Part shown: one piece after another, positions 40,872 through 49,350 of the stretch
Numbering within the stretch: position 1 is the stretch's first letter
Layout of the letters: every line of letters starts with the position of its first letter
NCBI RefSeq assembly: GCF_014650595.1
Contig: NZ_BMVG01000010.1
Coordinates: 1 to 64,000, forward strand
From: Streptomyces alanosinicus
GTDB lineage: Bacteria; Actinomycetota; Actinomycetes; Streptomycetales; Streptomycetaceae
DNA: 64,000 nucleotides
Direction of reading: 5' to 3'
Translations under genes and position numbers: made by a program
The notes under the pieces: model-generated
What the model was told of the DNA's origin: nothing
Seen by the model: only the letters and a program-made list of their open reading frames with translations
Databases searched by the model: none

Positions 40872-41534
40872 GTGGCGGGCAGGCTCAAGGCGCCGACGGG
40901 CCGCTACGGCGGCAGATCCGCCGAGGACCGGCAGGCGGAGCGGCGTCGGCGTTTCCTGGACGCGGCCCTGGAGCTGTTCGGCGGCGCACCCGGCTACCGG
41001 GGCACGACCGTCGCCGCGCTGAGCCAGGCCGCCGGACTGTCCACCCGTCAGTTCTACGAGGCGTTCCGCACCCTGGAGGACGTCCTCACCGCGCTGCACC
41101 TGGAGGTCAACGACTGGGCGGAACGGGCGGTGCTGGACGCCCTCGGCACAGCGGGCGAACTGCCGCTGGCCGAGCGTGCCGCCGTGCTCTTCCGGGCCTA
41201 TGCGCGCGGCGTCACCTGCGATCCACGGCGCATCCGCATCACCTTCGTGGAGATCATCGGCGTCAGCCCCCGTCTGGAGGGGCAGCGGCTGGCCCGCCGG
41301 GCCCGCTGGATCGACCTCATCCGGGCCGAGGCGGACACAGCCGTGGCGCGCGGCGAGGCGGCGCCCCGTGACTACCGGCTCGCGGCGGCGGCCTTCGTCG
41401 GCAGCGTCAACGGTCTGCTGCACGACTGGAGCGCCGGCTGGGTGGACGCCACGCTGGACGAGGTGGTGGACGAGCTGGTGCGGCTGCTGCTGGGCATGCT
41501 CCGGCCGGAGGGCTGGCGGCCCAGAGACGTCTGA
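40872..41534 (+). CDS. TetR-family regulator
   Basis: The 220-residue protein has an N-terminal TetR helix-turn-helix (RRRFLDAALELFGGAPGYRGTTVAALSQAAGLSTRQFYEAFRTLEDVLTALH) and a helical ligand domain. The GTG at 40872 has GAGGGGGAAA just upstream; an ATG at 40800 would abut the operator and leave no promoter room. Operator sharing suggests it controls itself, the beta-propeller gene and the GH5 gene. Confidence 0.88.
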   Translation: MAGRLKAPTGRYGGRSAEDRQAERRRRFLDAALELFGGAPGYRGTTVAALSQAAGLSTRQFYEAFRTLEDVLTALHLEVNDWAERAVLDALGTAGELPLAERAAVLFRAYARGVTCDPRRIRITFVEIIGVSPRLEGQRLARRARWIDLIRAEADTAVARGEAAPRDYRLAAAAFVGSVNGLLHDWSAGWVDATLDEVVDELVRLLLGMLRPEGWRPRDV

Positions 41535-41565
41535 CCGGGCCCCCGCCCGGCCTGTCGGCGCAGGT

Positions 41566-41614
41566 CAGTGCGGGTCCGCACGGCTCGGCTCAGTGCGGGT
41601 CCGCACGGCTCGGC
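41566..41614. repeat. Tandem 25-bp repeat, each with a 14-bp palindrome
   Basis: CAGTGCGGGTCCGCACGGCT is repeated at 41566 and 41591. Each unit contains GTGCGG-GT-CCGCAC (41568-41581 and 41593-41606). It follows the TetR gene and precedes the alcohol dehydrogenase gene by about 130 bases. It could be a double hairpin terminator or a double operator. Confidence 0.75.
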
Positions 41615-41742
41615 GCGCGCGATGGGCCCGGAGCTGGTCTGCTGGTGCGGGGGGTGTCGTGACCGTGCTCCGGAACACAGGACACACGGGAAAGACGCCG
41701 CAGGACAACGCCGCAAGACGCCGCAGGACACAGGAGAGCCGG

Positions 41743-42768
41743 ATGAGTATCTACCGAGTCGCGCAGGTGACGACCGCGGGCGGCCCTTTCGAGCTGGCCG
41801 AACGGGAGGTGCCGGAGCCGGGACCCGGGCATGTGCGGATCGCCGTGGACGCGTGCGGCATCTGCCACAGCGACGCCCTCTTCGTGAACGCCGCAATGCC
41901 CGGCGTGAGCTTCCCCGTGGTCCCGGGGCATGAGATCGCCGGACGCGTGGAGTCGCTCGGCGAGGGGACGCAGGGCAGGGGCTGGCAGGCCGGCGACCGG
42001 GTCGCGGTCGGCTGGTTCGGCGGCAGCTGCGGCCATTGCAAGCCGTGCCGGCAGGGCGACTTCATCGTCTGTGTCAACGGACAGGTGCCCGGCTGGGCCT
42101 ACGACGGCGGTTTCGCCGAGAAGGTGATCGCGCCGGTCGACGCGCTGGCCCGGATTCCCGACGCGCTGGCGGCGAGCGACGCCGGGCCGATGGCCTGTGC
42201 GGGCGTGACCGTCTTCAACGGGCTGCGGCGCAGCTCCGCCGAGCCGGGCGACCTGGTCGGCGTGCTGGGTCTCGGCGGCCTCGGTCACCTCGGGGTGCAG
42301 TACGCGGTGGCGATGGGCTTCGAGACCGTCGCGATCGCCCGGGGCGCGGAGAAGGCCGACTTCGCCAAGCAGCTGGGCGCCCACCACTACGTCGACAGCA
42401 CCTCCGGCACCCCGGTCGCCGAGGCCCTGCAGTCCCTCGGCGGCGCGAACGTGGTGCTGGCCACCGCCGGGAACTCCGCGGCCATCACGGCCACCGTCGA
42501 CGGACTGGCGCCCCGCGGCGAGCTGGTGGTCATCGGCGCCGACCCCGAGCCGATGGGCATCAGCCCGGTCCAGCTGCTGATGAGCGGCCGGATCGTACGG
42601 GGCCACCCGTCCGGCACCTCGCAGGACGTGCAGGACACCATGGCGTTCAGCGCCCTGCACGGCATCCGCCCGATGACCGAGACCGTCCCGCTGGACGACG
42701 CGGACGCGGCCTACGGGAAGATGCTCGCCGGCAAGGCCCGCTTCCGCATGGTGCTCACCACCGGCTGA
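41743..42768 (+). CDS. Zinc-dependent alcohol dehydrogenase
   Basis: The 341-residue medium-chain dehydrogenase has the catalytic zinc motif CGICHSD and GHEIAGRVE. It has the structural zinc loop CGHCKPCRQGDFIVC and the NAD(P) fold GVLGLGGLGHLGVQYAVAMG. It belongs to the AdhP/CAD-like group acting on alcohols or aldehydes. ATG at 41743 has CAGGAGAG 5-8 bases upstream. It is probably a single transcription unit. Confidence 0.9.
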   Translation: MSIYRVAQVTTAGGPFELAEREVPEPGPGHVRIAVDACGICHSDALFVNAAMPGVSFPVVPGHEIAGRVESLGEGTQGRGWQAGDRVAVGWFGGSCGHCKPCRQGDFIVCVNGQVPGWAYDGGFAEKVIAPVDALARIPDALAASDAGPMACAGVTVFNGLRRSSAEPGDLVGVLGLGGLGHLGVQYAVAMGFETVAIARGAEKADFAKQLGAHHYVDSTSGTPVAEALQSLGGANVVLATAGNSAAITATVDGLAPRGELVVIGADPEPMGISPVQLLMSGRIVRGHPSGTSQDVQDTMAFSALHGIRPMTETVPLDDADAAYGKMLAGKARFRMVLTTG

Positions 42769-42804
42769 TCCCGGGGCATGCGTAGACCGGCTCCGGCGGG
42801 CACG

Positions 42805-44049
42805 TCAGCCGCCGAGCCGGTCCAGTGCCGCCAGGACCGGCGCGGCGCCGTCCTCGTCGCGGATCCGGGCGCCGAGGCGGTGCGCCCGCTCCCGGTACGC
42901 CGGCTCACGGGTGGCCCGCAGCAGGGCCGAGGCCAGGGCGTCCACGGTCAGCCGGCGCAGCGGTACGACGTGCGGGGCCACCCCCAGCGCGACCAGCCGG
43001 GCGGACCAGAACCCCGCGTCGAACTGGACCGGCACCGGCACGGCCGGCACCCCGGCGCGCAGCCCCGCCGCGGTGGTTCCCGCACCCGCGTGGTGGACCA
43101 CGGCGGCCATCCGCGGGAAGAGCAGCGCGTGCGGCACCTCGTCGATGGCCAGCATGTCCTCGCCGGCCGCCGCGAGCCCGGCCCAGCCGCGCTGGATCAC
43201 CCCGCGCAGCCCGGCCCGCCGCAGCGCCGCGACCAGCCGGGCGCTGAGCCGCCCGGCGTCCGGCACGGTCGCGCTGCCCAGCCCGACGAAGACCGGCGGC
43301 GGTCCGGCATCGAGGAACTCCCGCACATGACCGGGCAGTTGACTGTCCATGTCGTACGGCCACCAGTAGCCGCTCACCGTCAGACCCGGCCGCCAGTCCC
43401 GGGGCCGGGGCACCACCAGCGGGCTGAAGCCGTGGTGCACCGGCCACAGCCGCCGCTCCCGGGCCCGCAGCGCGGCACCGGAGCGCACCGCCGGCAGCCC
43501 GAGCCTGCTGCGCACCCCGGGCACGGCCGCCATGAAGATGTGTTCCGTGGCGAGGCACACGCCGTGCCCGGCCACCCGGTTCGCCGCCGCTCCCCAGGAA
43601 CCGCCGCCGAGCACGGGTGGCGCGAACTCCCGGGTCCCGGCGAGGGGTTGGAGGAAGACGCCCATGCTCGGCAGCCGCAGACCCTCGGCGATGGTGTGGC
43701 CGAGCGGGGCCAGCGAGGCCGACAGCAGCAGAACCTCGCTCTCCTGGGCCGCGATGAGCAGGTCCTCGGTCATCTGCCCGACGGCCCGCCGCGCCATGTC
43801 CGCCAGCCGCAGCAGCTTCCCGGCCTCACTCGCGCTGCGGTGCAGACCCCGGCCCCGCGGCGACTCCAGCTCCGCCCGCGGATCGACCGGCAGCCCCTGG
43901 AACCGTACGCCGGAGCCTGCCACCAGCGGCTCGAAGCGGGCGTGGGTGACCAGGGTGACCTCGTGCCCGGCGAGCGCGAGCCGCCGGCCCAGCCCGGTGT
44001 AGGGGGCGACATCGCCCCGGGAGCCTGCCGTCATGATCGCAACGCGCAT
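42805..44049 (-). CDS. UGT-type glycosyltransferase (GT1)
   Basis: The 414-residue protein has the GT-B fold of GT1 enzymes. The N-terminal MRVAIMTAGSRGDVAPYTGLGRRLALAGHEVTLVTH is typical of sterol or natural-product glucosyltransferases. The C-terminal donor site reads VVHHAGAGTTAAGLRAGVPAVPVPVQFDAGFWSARLVALGVAP. Acceptor unknown. The ATG at 44049 matches the family start. No biosynthetic genes are next to it. Confidence 0.88.
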   Translation of the reverse strand: MRVAIMTAGSRGDVAPYTGLGRRLALAGHEVTLVTHARFEPLVAGSGVRFQGLPVDPRAELESPRGRGLHRSASEAGKLLRLADMARRAVGQMTEDLLIAAQESEVLLLSASLAPLGHTIAEGLRLPSMGVFLQPLAGTREFAPPVLGGGSWGAAANRVAGHGVCLATEHIFMAAVPGVRSRLGLPAVRSGAALRARERRLWPVHHGFSPLVVPRPRDWRPGLTVSGYWWPYDMDSQLPGHVREFLDAGPPPVFVGLGSATVPDAGRLSARLVAALRRAGLRGVIQRGWAGLAAAGEDMLAIDEVPHALLFPRMAAVVHHAGAGTTAAGLRAGVPAVPVPVQFDAGFWSARLVALGVAPHVVPLRRLTVDALASALLRATREPAYRERAHRLGARIRDEDGAAPVLAALDRLGG

Positions 44050-44339
44050 GACGGCCAGTATGGCCGCATTCCGCCCCGCCTGGGCCCAACGACCGGGCTG
44101 CGGCGGCGGGTTCACACAGGGCGCGGCCGTTGACTTCACCCTCGGGCGGTTCTACGCGCGGCGCGCGAGCTGTTCGTATGACCGGTCCCCGTTCGAAATA
44201 CCGACCATGTCGACCATGTCGAGCGTATTGATCAGCGTGGATTCCGTCCGTCCGTACGCGGAGGCGTCGATGTACCCCTCACCCCGTCCGGCCGCCGCGG
44301 GCACCGGACGCCGGCACAGAGCCGCCGCCGTGCGGGCAC

Positions 44340-44758
44340 TCGTCCAGGTGCGGGGGAGGGTGCGGAAGTTGTGCCGCGGCGGCGGGCCCTTGGCGGGATC
44401 CGGCGCTGCATCCCGTTCGTGCCCAGCCAGTGCTGGACCAGGAACGTGCCGTGGAAGCCGATGAACAGCGTCCAGAAGGTGATCTTCCCGAGGCGCTCGT
44501 CGAGCATCTTGCCCGTCATCTTCGGCCACCAGAAATGGAACCCGGCGAACATAGCGAAGACGACCGTGCCGAAGATGACGTAGTGGAAGTGGGCCACCAC
44601 GAAATAGGTGTCGGAGGTCGCGAAGTCGATCGGCGGCGACAGCGAGCCTTTCCACATGGTGCCGATCCAGTTGAAGAACTTCACCCCGGTCGGGACGGCG
44701 ATCAGGAACGTCATGAAGGAGAAGAACGGCAGCAGCACACCACCGGTGACGTACAGCG
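44340..44758 (-). pseudogene. Remnant of cytochrome oxidase subunit I gene
   Basis: The readable part matches CtaD from VTGGVLLPFFSFMTFLIAV to HWLGTNGMQRR and then, in another frame, PPPRHNF near the usual C terminus. About 30 residues are missing between GTMWKGSLS and PPIDFATSD, about 100 are missing before the end, and the first 330 or so are gone. It is closer to a standard CtaD (VVAHFHYVIFG, FHFWWPKMTG) than to the intact accessory copy at 25637, so it derives from another ctaD. Confidence 0.88.
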
Positions 44759-44796
44759 CCTGGCTGCGCTGACCTCGGCGCGCGCCCCGCCTGTCG

Positions 44797-45645
44797 CTAC
44801 GCGCCGAGCTGCCGGGCGGCGGCCTCGACGGTCTGCTCCAGCAGCGTGGCGATGGTCATGGGGCCGACGCCGCCCGGCACCGGTGTGATCAGCGAGGCCC
44901 GCCGCGCGGCGGAGTCGAAGTCGACGTCGCCGACGTTGCCCGGGTTGTAGCCCGCGTCGATCACGACCGCGCCGGGCTTGATGTCCTGCCCGCGGATCAG
45001 CCGGGCCCGGCCCACGGCGGCGACCACGAGGTCCGCCTCGCCGACCGCCGCCGACAGGTCCGCCGTCCGCGAGTGGCAGTACGTCACGGTCGCGTCCCGG
45101 GCGAGCAGCAGCATGCCCACCGGCTTGCCGAGGATCGCGCTGCGGCCCACGACCACGGCACGCTTCCCGGCGAGACCGACGCCGTACTCGTCCAGCAGCC
45201 GCAGGATGCCGCCGGGCGTACAGGAGACGAAGCCCGGCAGCCCGAAGCTCATCGAGGCGAAGGAGGCGAAGGTGACGCCGTCGACGTCCTTCTCCGGTGC
45301 GATCGCCTCGAACGCGGCCCGCTCGTCGACGTGGTCGCCGACCGGGTGCTGGAGCAGGATGCCGTGCACGGCCGGGTCGGCCGACAACTCCCGCAGTGTG
45401 CCGACGAGTTCGCCGGTGGTCGTGGCGGCGGGCAGGGCGATGTGCCGGGAGGCGATACCGGCCTTGCGGCAACGGTTCTGCTTCATGCGGACATAGGTCA
45501 CGGACGCCGGGTCCTCGCCGACCAGGACGGTTGCGAGACACGGTGCGCTACCCGTACGCCCGGTCAGCTCGGCGGCCTTCCGCGCGGTGTCCTCGACGAT
45601 ACGGCGGGCCAGAGCGGTGCCGTCCATGAGACGGGCCTGGGTCAT
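44797..45645 (-). CDS. folD: Methylenetetrahydrofolate dehydrogenase/cyclohydrolase
   Basis: The 282-residue bifunctional enzyme interconverts methylene-, methenyl- and formyl-tetrahydrofolate. FolD motifs are clear: ATVLVGEDPASVTYVRMKQ with the catalytic Lys, GILLQHPVGDHVDE, EKDVDGV, VVVGRSAILGKPVGMLLL and TPVPGGVGPMTIATLLEQT. ATG at 45645 has AGGAG 8-9 bases upstream. The stand-alone position and Ser in FASFASMSFG suggest it may be a second FolD copy. It lies 39 bases from the ctaD remnant. Confidence 0.95.
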   Translation of the reverse strand: MTQARLMDGTALARRIVEDTARKAAELTGRTGSAPCLATVLVGEDPASVTYVRMKQNRCRKAGIASRHIALPAATTTGELVGTLRELSADPAVHGILLQHPVGDHVDERAAFEAIAPEKDVDGVTFASFASMSFGLPGFVSCTPGGILRLLDEYGVGLAGKRAVVVGRSAILGKPVGMLLLARDATVTYCHSRTADLSAAVGEADLVVAAVGRARLIRGQDIKPGAVVIDAGYNPGNVGDVDFDSAARRASLITPVPGGVGPMTIATLLEQTVEAAARQLGA

Positions 45646-46031
45646 GCTGCACACTCCTGAGCTGGATCGACTCTTTCGCCCAGGCGCGCGGCAACCACCA
45701 CGGACCGCTCCCCGGTGGTACTCCACCCAAGCGCCAGTCACGGCCCGCGTACAGCGTAACCGAGCCCGCCCACGCCTCAGCGAGCCCGGCCCCGCCCAGT
45801 GCGCAGCGCATGCGGCAGCGCGGCACGGGGGCCATGGCGCGCCGCTCGCAGGGCGGAGCGCAGCACAGCGGCGGACACCGGCAGCCCCGCCCCCGAAGCC
45901 GGTGCCGGCCTGCGAGGGCGGGCCCGCGGCAGCCGCCCCAGGCTCGCCCTGGCGGAGAAGGTCCAGGTCAGCCGGGAGGTGACCCGGACCCTCGCGAATC
46001 TCCTTCCGGCGCCCGTCATATCGGGGTGTGC
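45646..46031. other. 386-bp intergenic region
   Basis: This is the upstream region of folD and the downstream region of the SnoaL-like gene. Open frames here are not protein-like. I see no clear repeat, RNA or riboswitch. Confidence 0.4.
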
Positions 46032-46397
46032 CTACTCGTCCCAGGCCTGGATGATCAGCTGGTCGGCTATCTTGCCGTCGCGCAACGTGACCATCGACTC
46101 GGCGAGGACCCGGGTGCCGTCGCCGTACTGGCAGGACTCGGTGAACGCGGCGTGATCACCCTGCACGACGCACTGGTCCAGCTTGTGTGTCATGTCGCGA
46201 CGGTAGATGTCGTCCAGAAGCACGGCGATCTCACTGCGGCCCTGCAGGACGGTGGGGTGGCTGGGCTGGCTGTTGTGGTCGACGATGCGGATGCGGGCGT
46301 CGTCGGCGTAGAGCGACAGAAGGGTGTTCCCGGTGGTTCCTTCTATGCCCCGGCGCAGTGTCTCGATGTCGAAGGCGGAGCCTGTCGCGGTGCCCAT
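46032..46397 (-). CDS. SnoaL/NTF2-like protein
   Basis: The 121-residue protein has the cone-shaped NTF2 fold pattern: a first helix, then TLLSLYADDARIRIVD, a polar loop, GRSEIAVLLDDIYRRD, CVVQGDHAAFTESCQY and SMVTLRDGKIADQLIIQAWDE. Such proteins may be enzymes or binding proteins; no catalytic set is certain. ATG at 46397 has a GGAGGT site 4 bases upstream. It follows the acyltransferase-like gene by 145 bases on the same strand. Confidence 0.82.
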   Translation of the reverse strand: MGTATGSAFDIETLRRGIEGTTGNTLLSLYADDARIRIVDHNSQPSHPTVLQGRSEIAVLLDDIYRRDMTHKLDQCVVQGDHAAFTESCQYGDGTRVLAESMVTLRDGKIADQLIIQAWDE

Positions 46398-46542
46398 GGT
46401 GACCTCCTTCGGGCGCCCGCGGCCCGGCGGGGGGCGGACCGCACGGACCCCCACCCTTCGAGACTCCTCCGGCCCGGCGGCCACGGCAAGCGCAGGCCGC
46501 ACGCCGTGTCCCACGGGTGCGGCCGGCCCTGGGCGGCGGCCC

Positions 46543-47322
46543 TCAGCGCGGTGCGGTCGTCCCGGAGTCGGCGCCCGGACCCGACCGCAGCGCCGCCCAG
46601 TCGCGGGACAGCGCGAACGCCGCGGCCGTACCCTCCGGCAGGCAGTCCGGGAGCAGCCGGACGAGCCGGTCCCCGGGGCCCAGTTCCAGCCAGGTACGGA
46701 CGCCCGCGCGGTGCAGCAGGCCGACCGACTCGGCGAGACGTACCGGTGCGCGCCGCACCCAGAACTCCGGCTCGGCGGTCTCGGCCCCCACCGGGCGGGC
46801 GGTGACATCGGTGACGAGGGGGAGGCGCGGCGCACCCGGGTGGAGGGTGGCGAGCGTACGGCCGTAGGCGTCGAGGACGCCGTCGAGGCAGGAGCCGGGC
46901 CCGGGGGCCGGCCGGCCGTCCAGGAGGCGGGCCAGGGTACCGACCGCGTGGCAGGCCTCGGCCGGCGAGAACACACCCGCGGCATACGCGGCGGCCATCC
47001 GCCCGGCCGCCTGCCCGAACACGACGTCCGGCCGGATGCCCCAGCTGCGTAGCAGCCGGTACTGCGCCACCTGGAGCGCGAAGACCGCGGGGCCGGAGTA
47101 CGACTCGCGGTCCAGCAGCGCGGCCGTCCGTGTCCCCTCGTCCGCGAACATCACGCATTTCAAAGGGAGTTCGAGATACGGATCGAGGCGCGCGCAGATG
47201 TCGTCCAGCGCTTCGGCGAACACCGGGCACGCTTGAAGGAGTTCACGGCCGGTTTCCCGGAGCGGCGCGGCACCGGCCGAGAAAAGGAACGCGGTACGTC
47301 CGAGCGGGCCGTCGAGGGGCAT
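46543..47322 (-). CDS. Acyltransferase-fold pseudoenzyme (PKS AT-like)
   Basis: The 259-residue protein follows the polyketide synthase acyltransferase fold (TAFLFSAGAAPLRETGRELLQACPVFAEALDDI and WGIRPDVVFGQAAGRMAAAYAAGVFSPAEA). The nucleophile motif GHSxG is changed to GQAAG (residues 103-107), so the catalytic Ser is Ala. The later His of the usual ExxPH site is also missing (WLELGPGDRL). It stands alone without ketosynthase or carrier protein. It may be a binding or decoy protein, or a decaying domain. ATG at 47322 was used; an in-frame ATG at 47358 is possible. Confidence 0.75.
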   Translation of the reverse strand: MPLDGPLGRTAFLFSAGAAPLRETGRELLQACPVFAEALDDICARLDPYLELPLKCVMFADEGTRTAALLDRESYSGPAVFALQVAQYRLLRSWGIRPDVVFGQAAGRMAAAYAAGVFSPAEACHAVGTLARLLDGRPAPGPGSCLDGVLDAYGRTLATLHPGAPRLPLVTDVTARPVGAETAEPEFWVRRAPVRLAESVGLLHRAGVRTWLELGPGDRLVRLLPDCLPEGTAAAFALSRDWAALRSGPGADSGTTAPR

Positions 47323-47414
47323 GCCCCCATTGAGACATGAGGGGGCCGATGCAGACACCAGGCAAACTCATGCACCCAGCAAAAAGATTGCCATCATGGA
47401 ATGACATTTACCGG

Positions 47415-47435
47415 TCACATTTTTACGTGATGTGA
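47415..47435. promoter_or_regulatory. Palindrome in AT-rich divergent promoter region
   Basis: TCACAT (47415-47420) and ATGTGA (47430-47435) are inverted arms with a 9-base spacer. They sit in an AT-rich patch between the acyltransferase-like gene and mscR, so a regulator could control either gene. Confidence 0.45.
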
Positions 47436-47545
47436 AGGGTGCCCTGCGGCCGGAAAGATCCGTGATCACCGCCGTGGTCCACCCCGCCGACGATCGGTCG
47501 CGCGTAGGGTCGGCGGGGAAGGCATATCGAGGAAGGGGCCAGCCC

Positions 47546-48634
47546 ATGGCGCAGGAAGTACGCGGCGTGATCGCACCGGGGAAGGACGAGCCGGTACGGG
47601 TCGAGACGATCGTGGTGCCGGATCCGGGACCCGGCGAAGCCGTGGTGCGTGTGCAGGCCTGTGGTGTCTGCCACACCGACCTGCACTACAAGCAGGGCGG
47701 CATCTCGGACGACTTCCCCTTCCTCCTCGGCCACGAGGCGGCCGGTGTCGTGGAGTCGGTCGGCGCGGGCGTGACCGACGTGGCCCCCGGTGACTTCGTC
47801 GTCCTCAACTGGCGTGCCGTGTGCGGGAACTGCCGGGCCTGTCTGCGCGGCCGCCCCTGGTACTGCTTCGACACACACAACGCCACCCAGAAGATGACCC
47901 TCGCGGCCACCGGTCAGGAGCTGTCCCCGGCCCTCGGCATCGGCGCGTTCGCCGAGAAGACCCTGGTCGCCGCGGGGCAGTGCACCAAGGTCGACCCGGC
48001 CGTGTCCCCGGCGGTCGCCGGCCTGCTGGGCTGCGGTGTCATGGCCGGCCTCGGCGCGGCGATCAACACCGGCGGCGTCGGCCGGGGCGACTCCGTCGCG
48101 GTCATCGGCTGCGGCGGAGTCGGCGACGCGGCCGTCGCCGGGTCGAACCTGGCGGGCGCCGCGAAGATCATCGCCGTGGACATCGACGACCGCAAGCTGG
48201 ACAAGGCCCGCACGCTCGGCGCCACCCACACCGTCAACTCCAAGGAGACCGACCCGGTCGCGGCGATCCGCGAGCTGACCGGCGGCTTCGGCGCCGACGT
48301 CGTCATCGACGCCGTCGGCCGCCCGGAGACGTACAGCCAGGCCTTCTACGCCCGCGACCTCGCCGGCACCGTCGTCCTCGTCGGCGTCCCCACCCCCGAG
48401 ATGAAGCTGGAACTGCCCCTGCTGGACGTCTTCGGCCGCGGCGGCGCCCTGAAGTCGAGCTGGTACGGCGACTGTCTGCCCTCCCGGGACTTCCCCCTGC
48501 TGATCGACCTGCATCTGCAGGGCCGGCTGCCGCTGGACGCGTTCGTCACCGAGACGATCCGACTGGACGAGGTGGAGAAGGCGTTCGACCGGATGCACCA
48601 GGGCGACGTGCTGCGTTCGGTGGTGGTGTTCTGA
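47546..48634 (+). CDS. mscR: S-(hydroxymethyl)mycothiol dehydrogenase
   Basis: The 362-residue zinc dehydrogenase matches the mycothiol-dependent formaldehyde/nitrosothiol reductase of Actinobacteria: CGVCHTDLHYKQGGISDDFPFLLGHEAAGVV, structural zinc CGNCRACLRGRPWYCFD, and NAD fold VIGCGGVGDAAVAG. It oxidises the adduct of formaldehyde with mycothiol. ATG at 47546 follows GGAAGGGG. Its stop codon overlaps the next ATG as TGATG, so the two are co-translated. Confidence 0.93.
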   Translation: MAQEVRGVIAPGKDEPVRVETIVVPDPGPGEAVVRVQACGVCHTDLHYKQGGISDDFPFLLGHEAAGVVESVGAGVTDVAPGDFVVLNWRAVCGNCRACLRGRPWYCFDTHNATQKMTLAATGQELSPALGIGAFAEKTLVAAGQCTKVDPAVSPAVAGLLGCGVMAGLGAAINTGGVGRGDSVAVIGCGGVGDAAVAGSNLAGAAKIIAVDIDDRKLDKARTLGATHTVNSKETDPVAAIRELTGGFGADVVIDAVGRPETYSQAFYARDLAGTVVLVGVPTPEMKLELPLLDVFGRGGALKSSWYGDCLPSRDFPLLIDLHLQGRLPLDAFVTETIRLDEVEKAFDRMHQGDVLRSVVVF

Positions 48635-49263
48635 TGACCGTACGCATCGAACGCCTCGTCACCTCCGGACAGTTCAGCCTCGACGGCGGCACCTGGGACG
48701 TCGAGAACAACGTGTGGATCGTCGGCGACGAACGCGAGGTGATCGTCATCGACGCCGCCCACGACGCCGACGCGATCATCGCCGCGGTCGACGACCGGGA
48801 ACTGACCGCCATCGTGTGCACACACGCCCACAACGACCATGTCAACGCCGCCCCGGAACTCGCCGCCCGTACCGGCGCCACCATCTGGCTGCACCCCGAC
48901 GACCTGCCGCTGTGGAAGATGACCCACCCGGACCGCGACCCCGACCGGCATCTCCTCGACGGCCAGGTCATCGAGGCCGCCGGCGCCGACCTGACCGTGC
49001 TGCACACCCCGGGTCACGCCCCCGGCGCCGTCTGCCTGTACGACCGCGCGCTCGGCACCGTCTTCACCGGGGACACCCTCTTCAAGGGCGGTCCGGGCGC
49101 CACCGGACGCACCTACTCCCACTTCCCGACGATCATCGACTCCATCCGCGACAAGCTCCTCACCCTCCCGCCGGAGACCAAGGTCCTCACCGGCCACGGC
49201 GACTCCACCACGATCGGCGCCGAGGCACCTCACCTTCAGGAGTGGATCAGGCGCGGCCACTGA
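48634..49263 (+). CDS. Metallo-beta-lactamase-fold hydrolase paired with mscR
   Basis: The 209-residue protein has the metal site THAHNDHVNA, HTPGHAPGAVCLYD, FTGDTLFKGGPGATGR and TGHGDSTTIG, the glyoxalase II-like pattern. Its gene overlaps mscR by one base; the pair is conserved in mycothiol producers. It probably hydrolyses the formyl-mycothiol thioester or a related product. Confidence 0.92.
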   Translation: MTVRIERLVTSGQFSLDGGTWDVENNVWIVGDEREVIVIDAAHDADAIIAAVDDRELTAIVCTHAHNDHVNAAPELAARTGATIWLHPDDLPLWKMTHPDRDPDRHLLDGQVIEAAGADLTVLHTPGHAPGAVCLYDRALGTVFTGDTLFKGGPGATGRTYSHFPTIIDSIRDKLLTLPPETKVLTGHGDSTTIGAEAPHLQEWIRRGH

Positions 49264-49350
49264 GACCACGCCGCGAACACCGACAGAGGATGTCCGGCTT
49301 TCCCTGGACAGTGGACGGCGACAGCAGTCGTCACACCCAGGAGTCCGGAC

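Noticed and set aside
45646..46031. Folate riboswitch upstream of folD
   Set aside because: No conserved stem or pseudoknot pattern could be recognised, and a good ribosome site leads directly into the gene.
47415..47435. CRP-type binding site
   Set aside because: The arms are TCACAT then ATGTGA, the reverse order of the CRP consensus, and the spacer is 9 bases.
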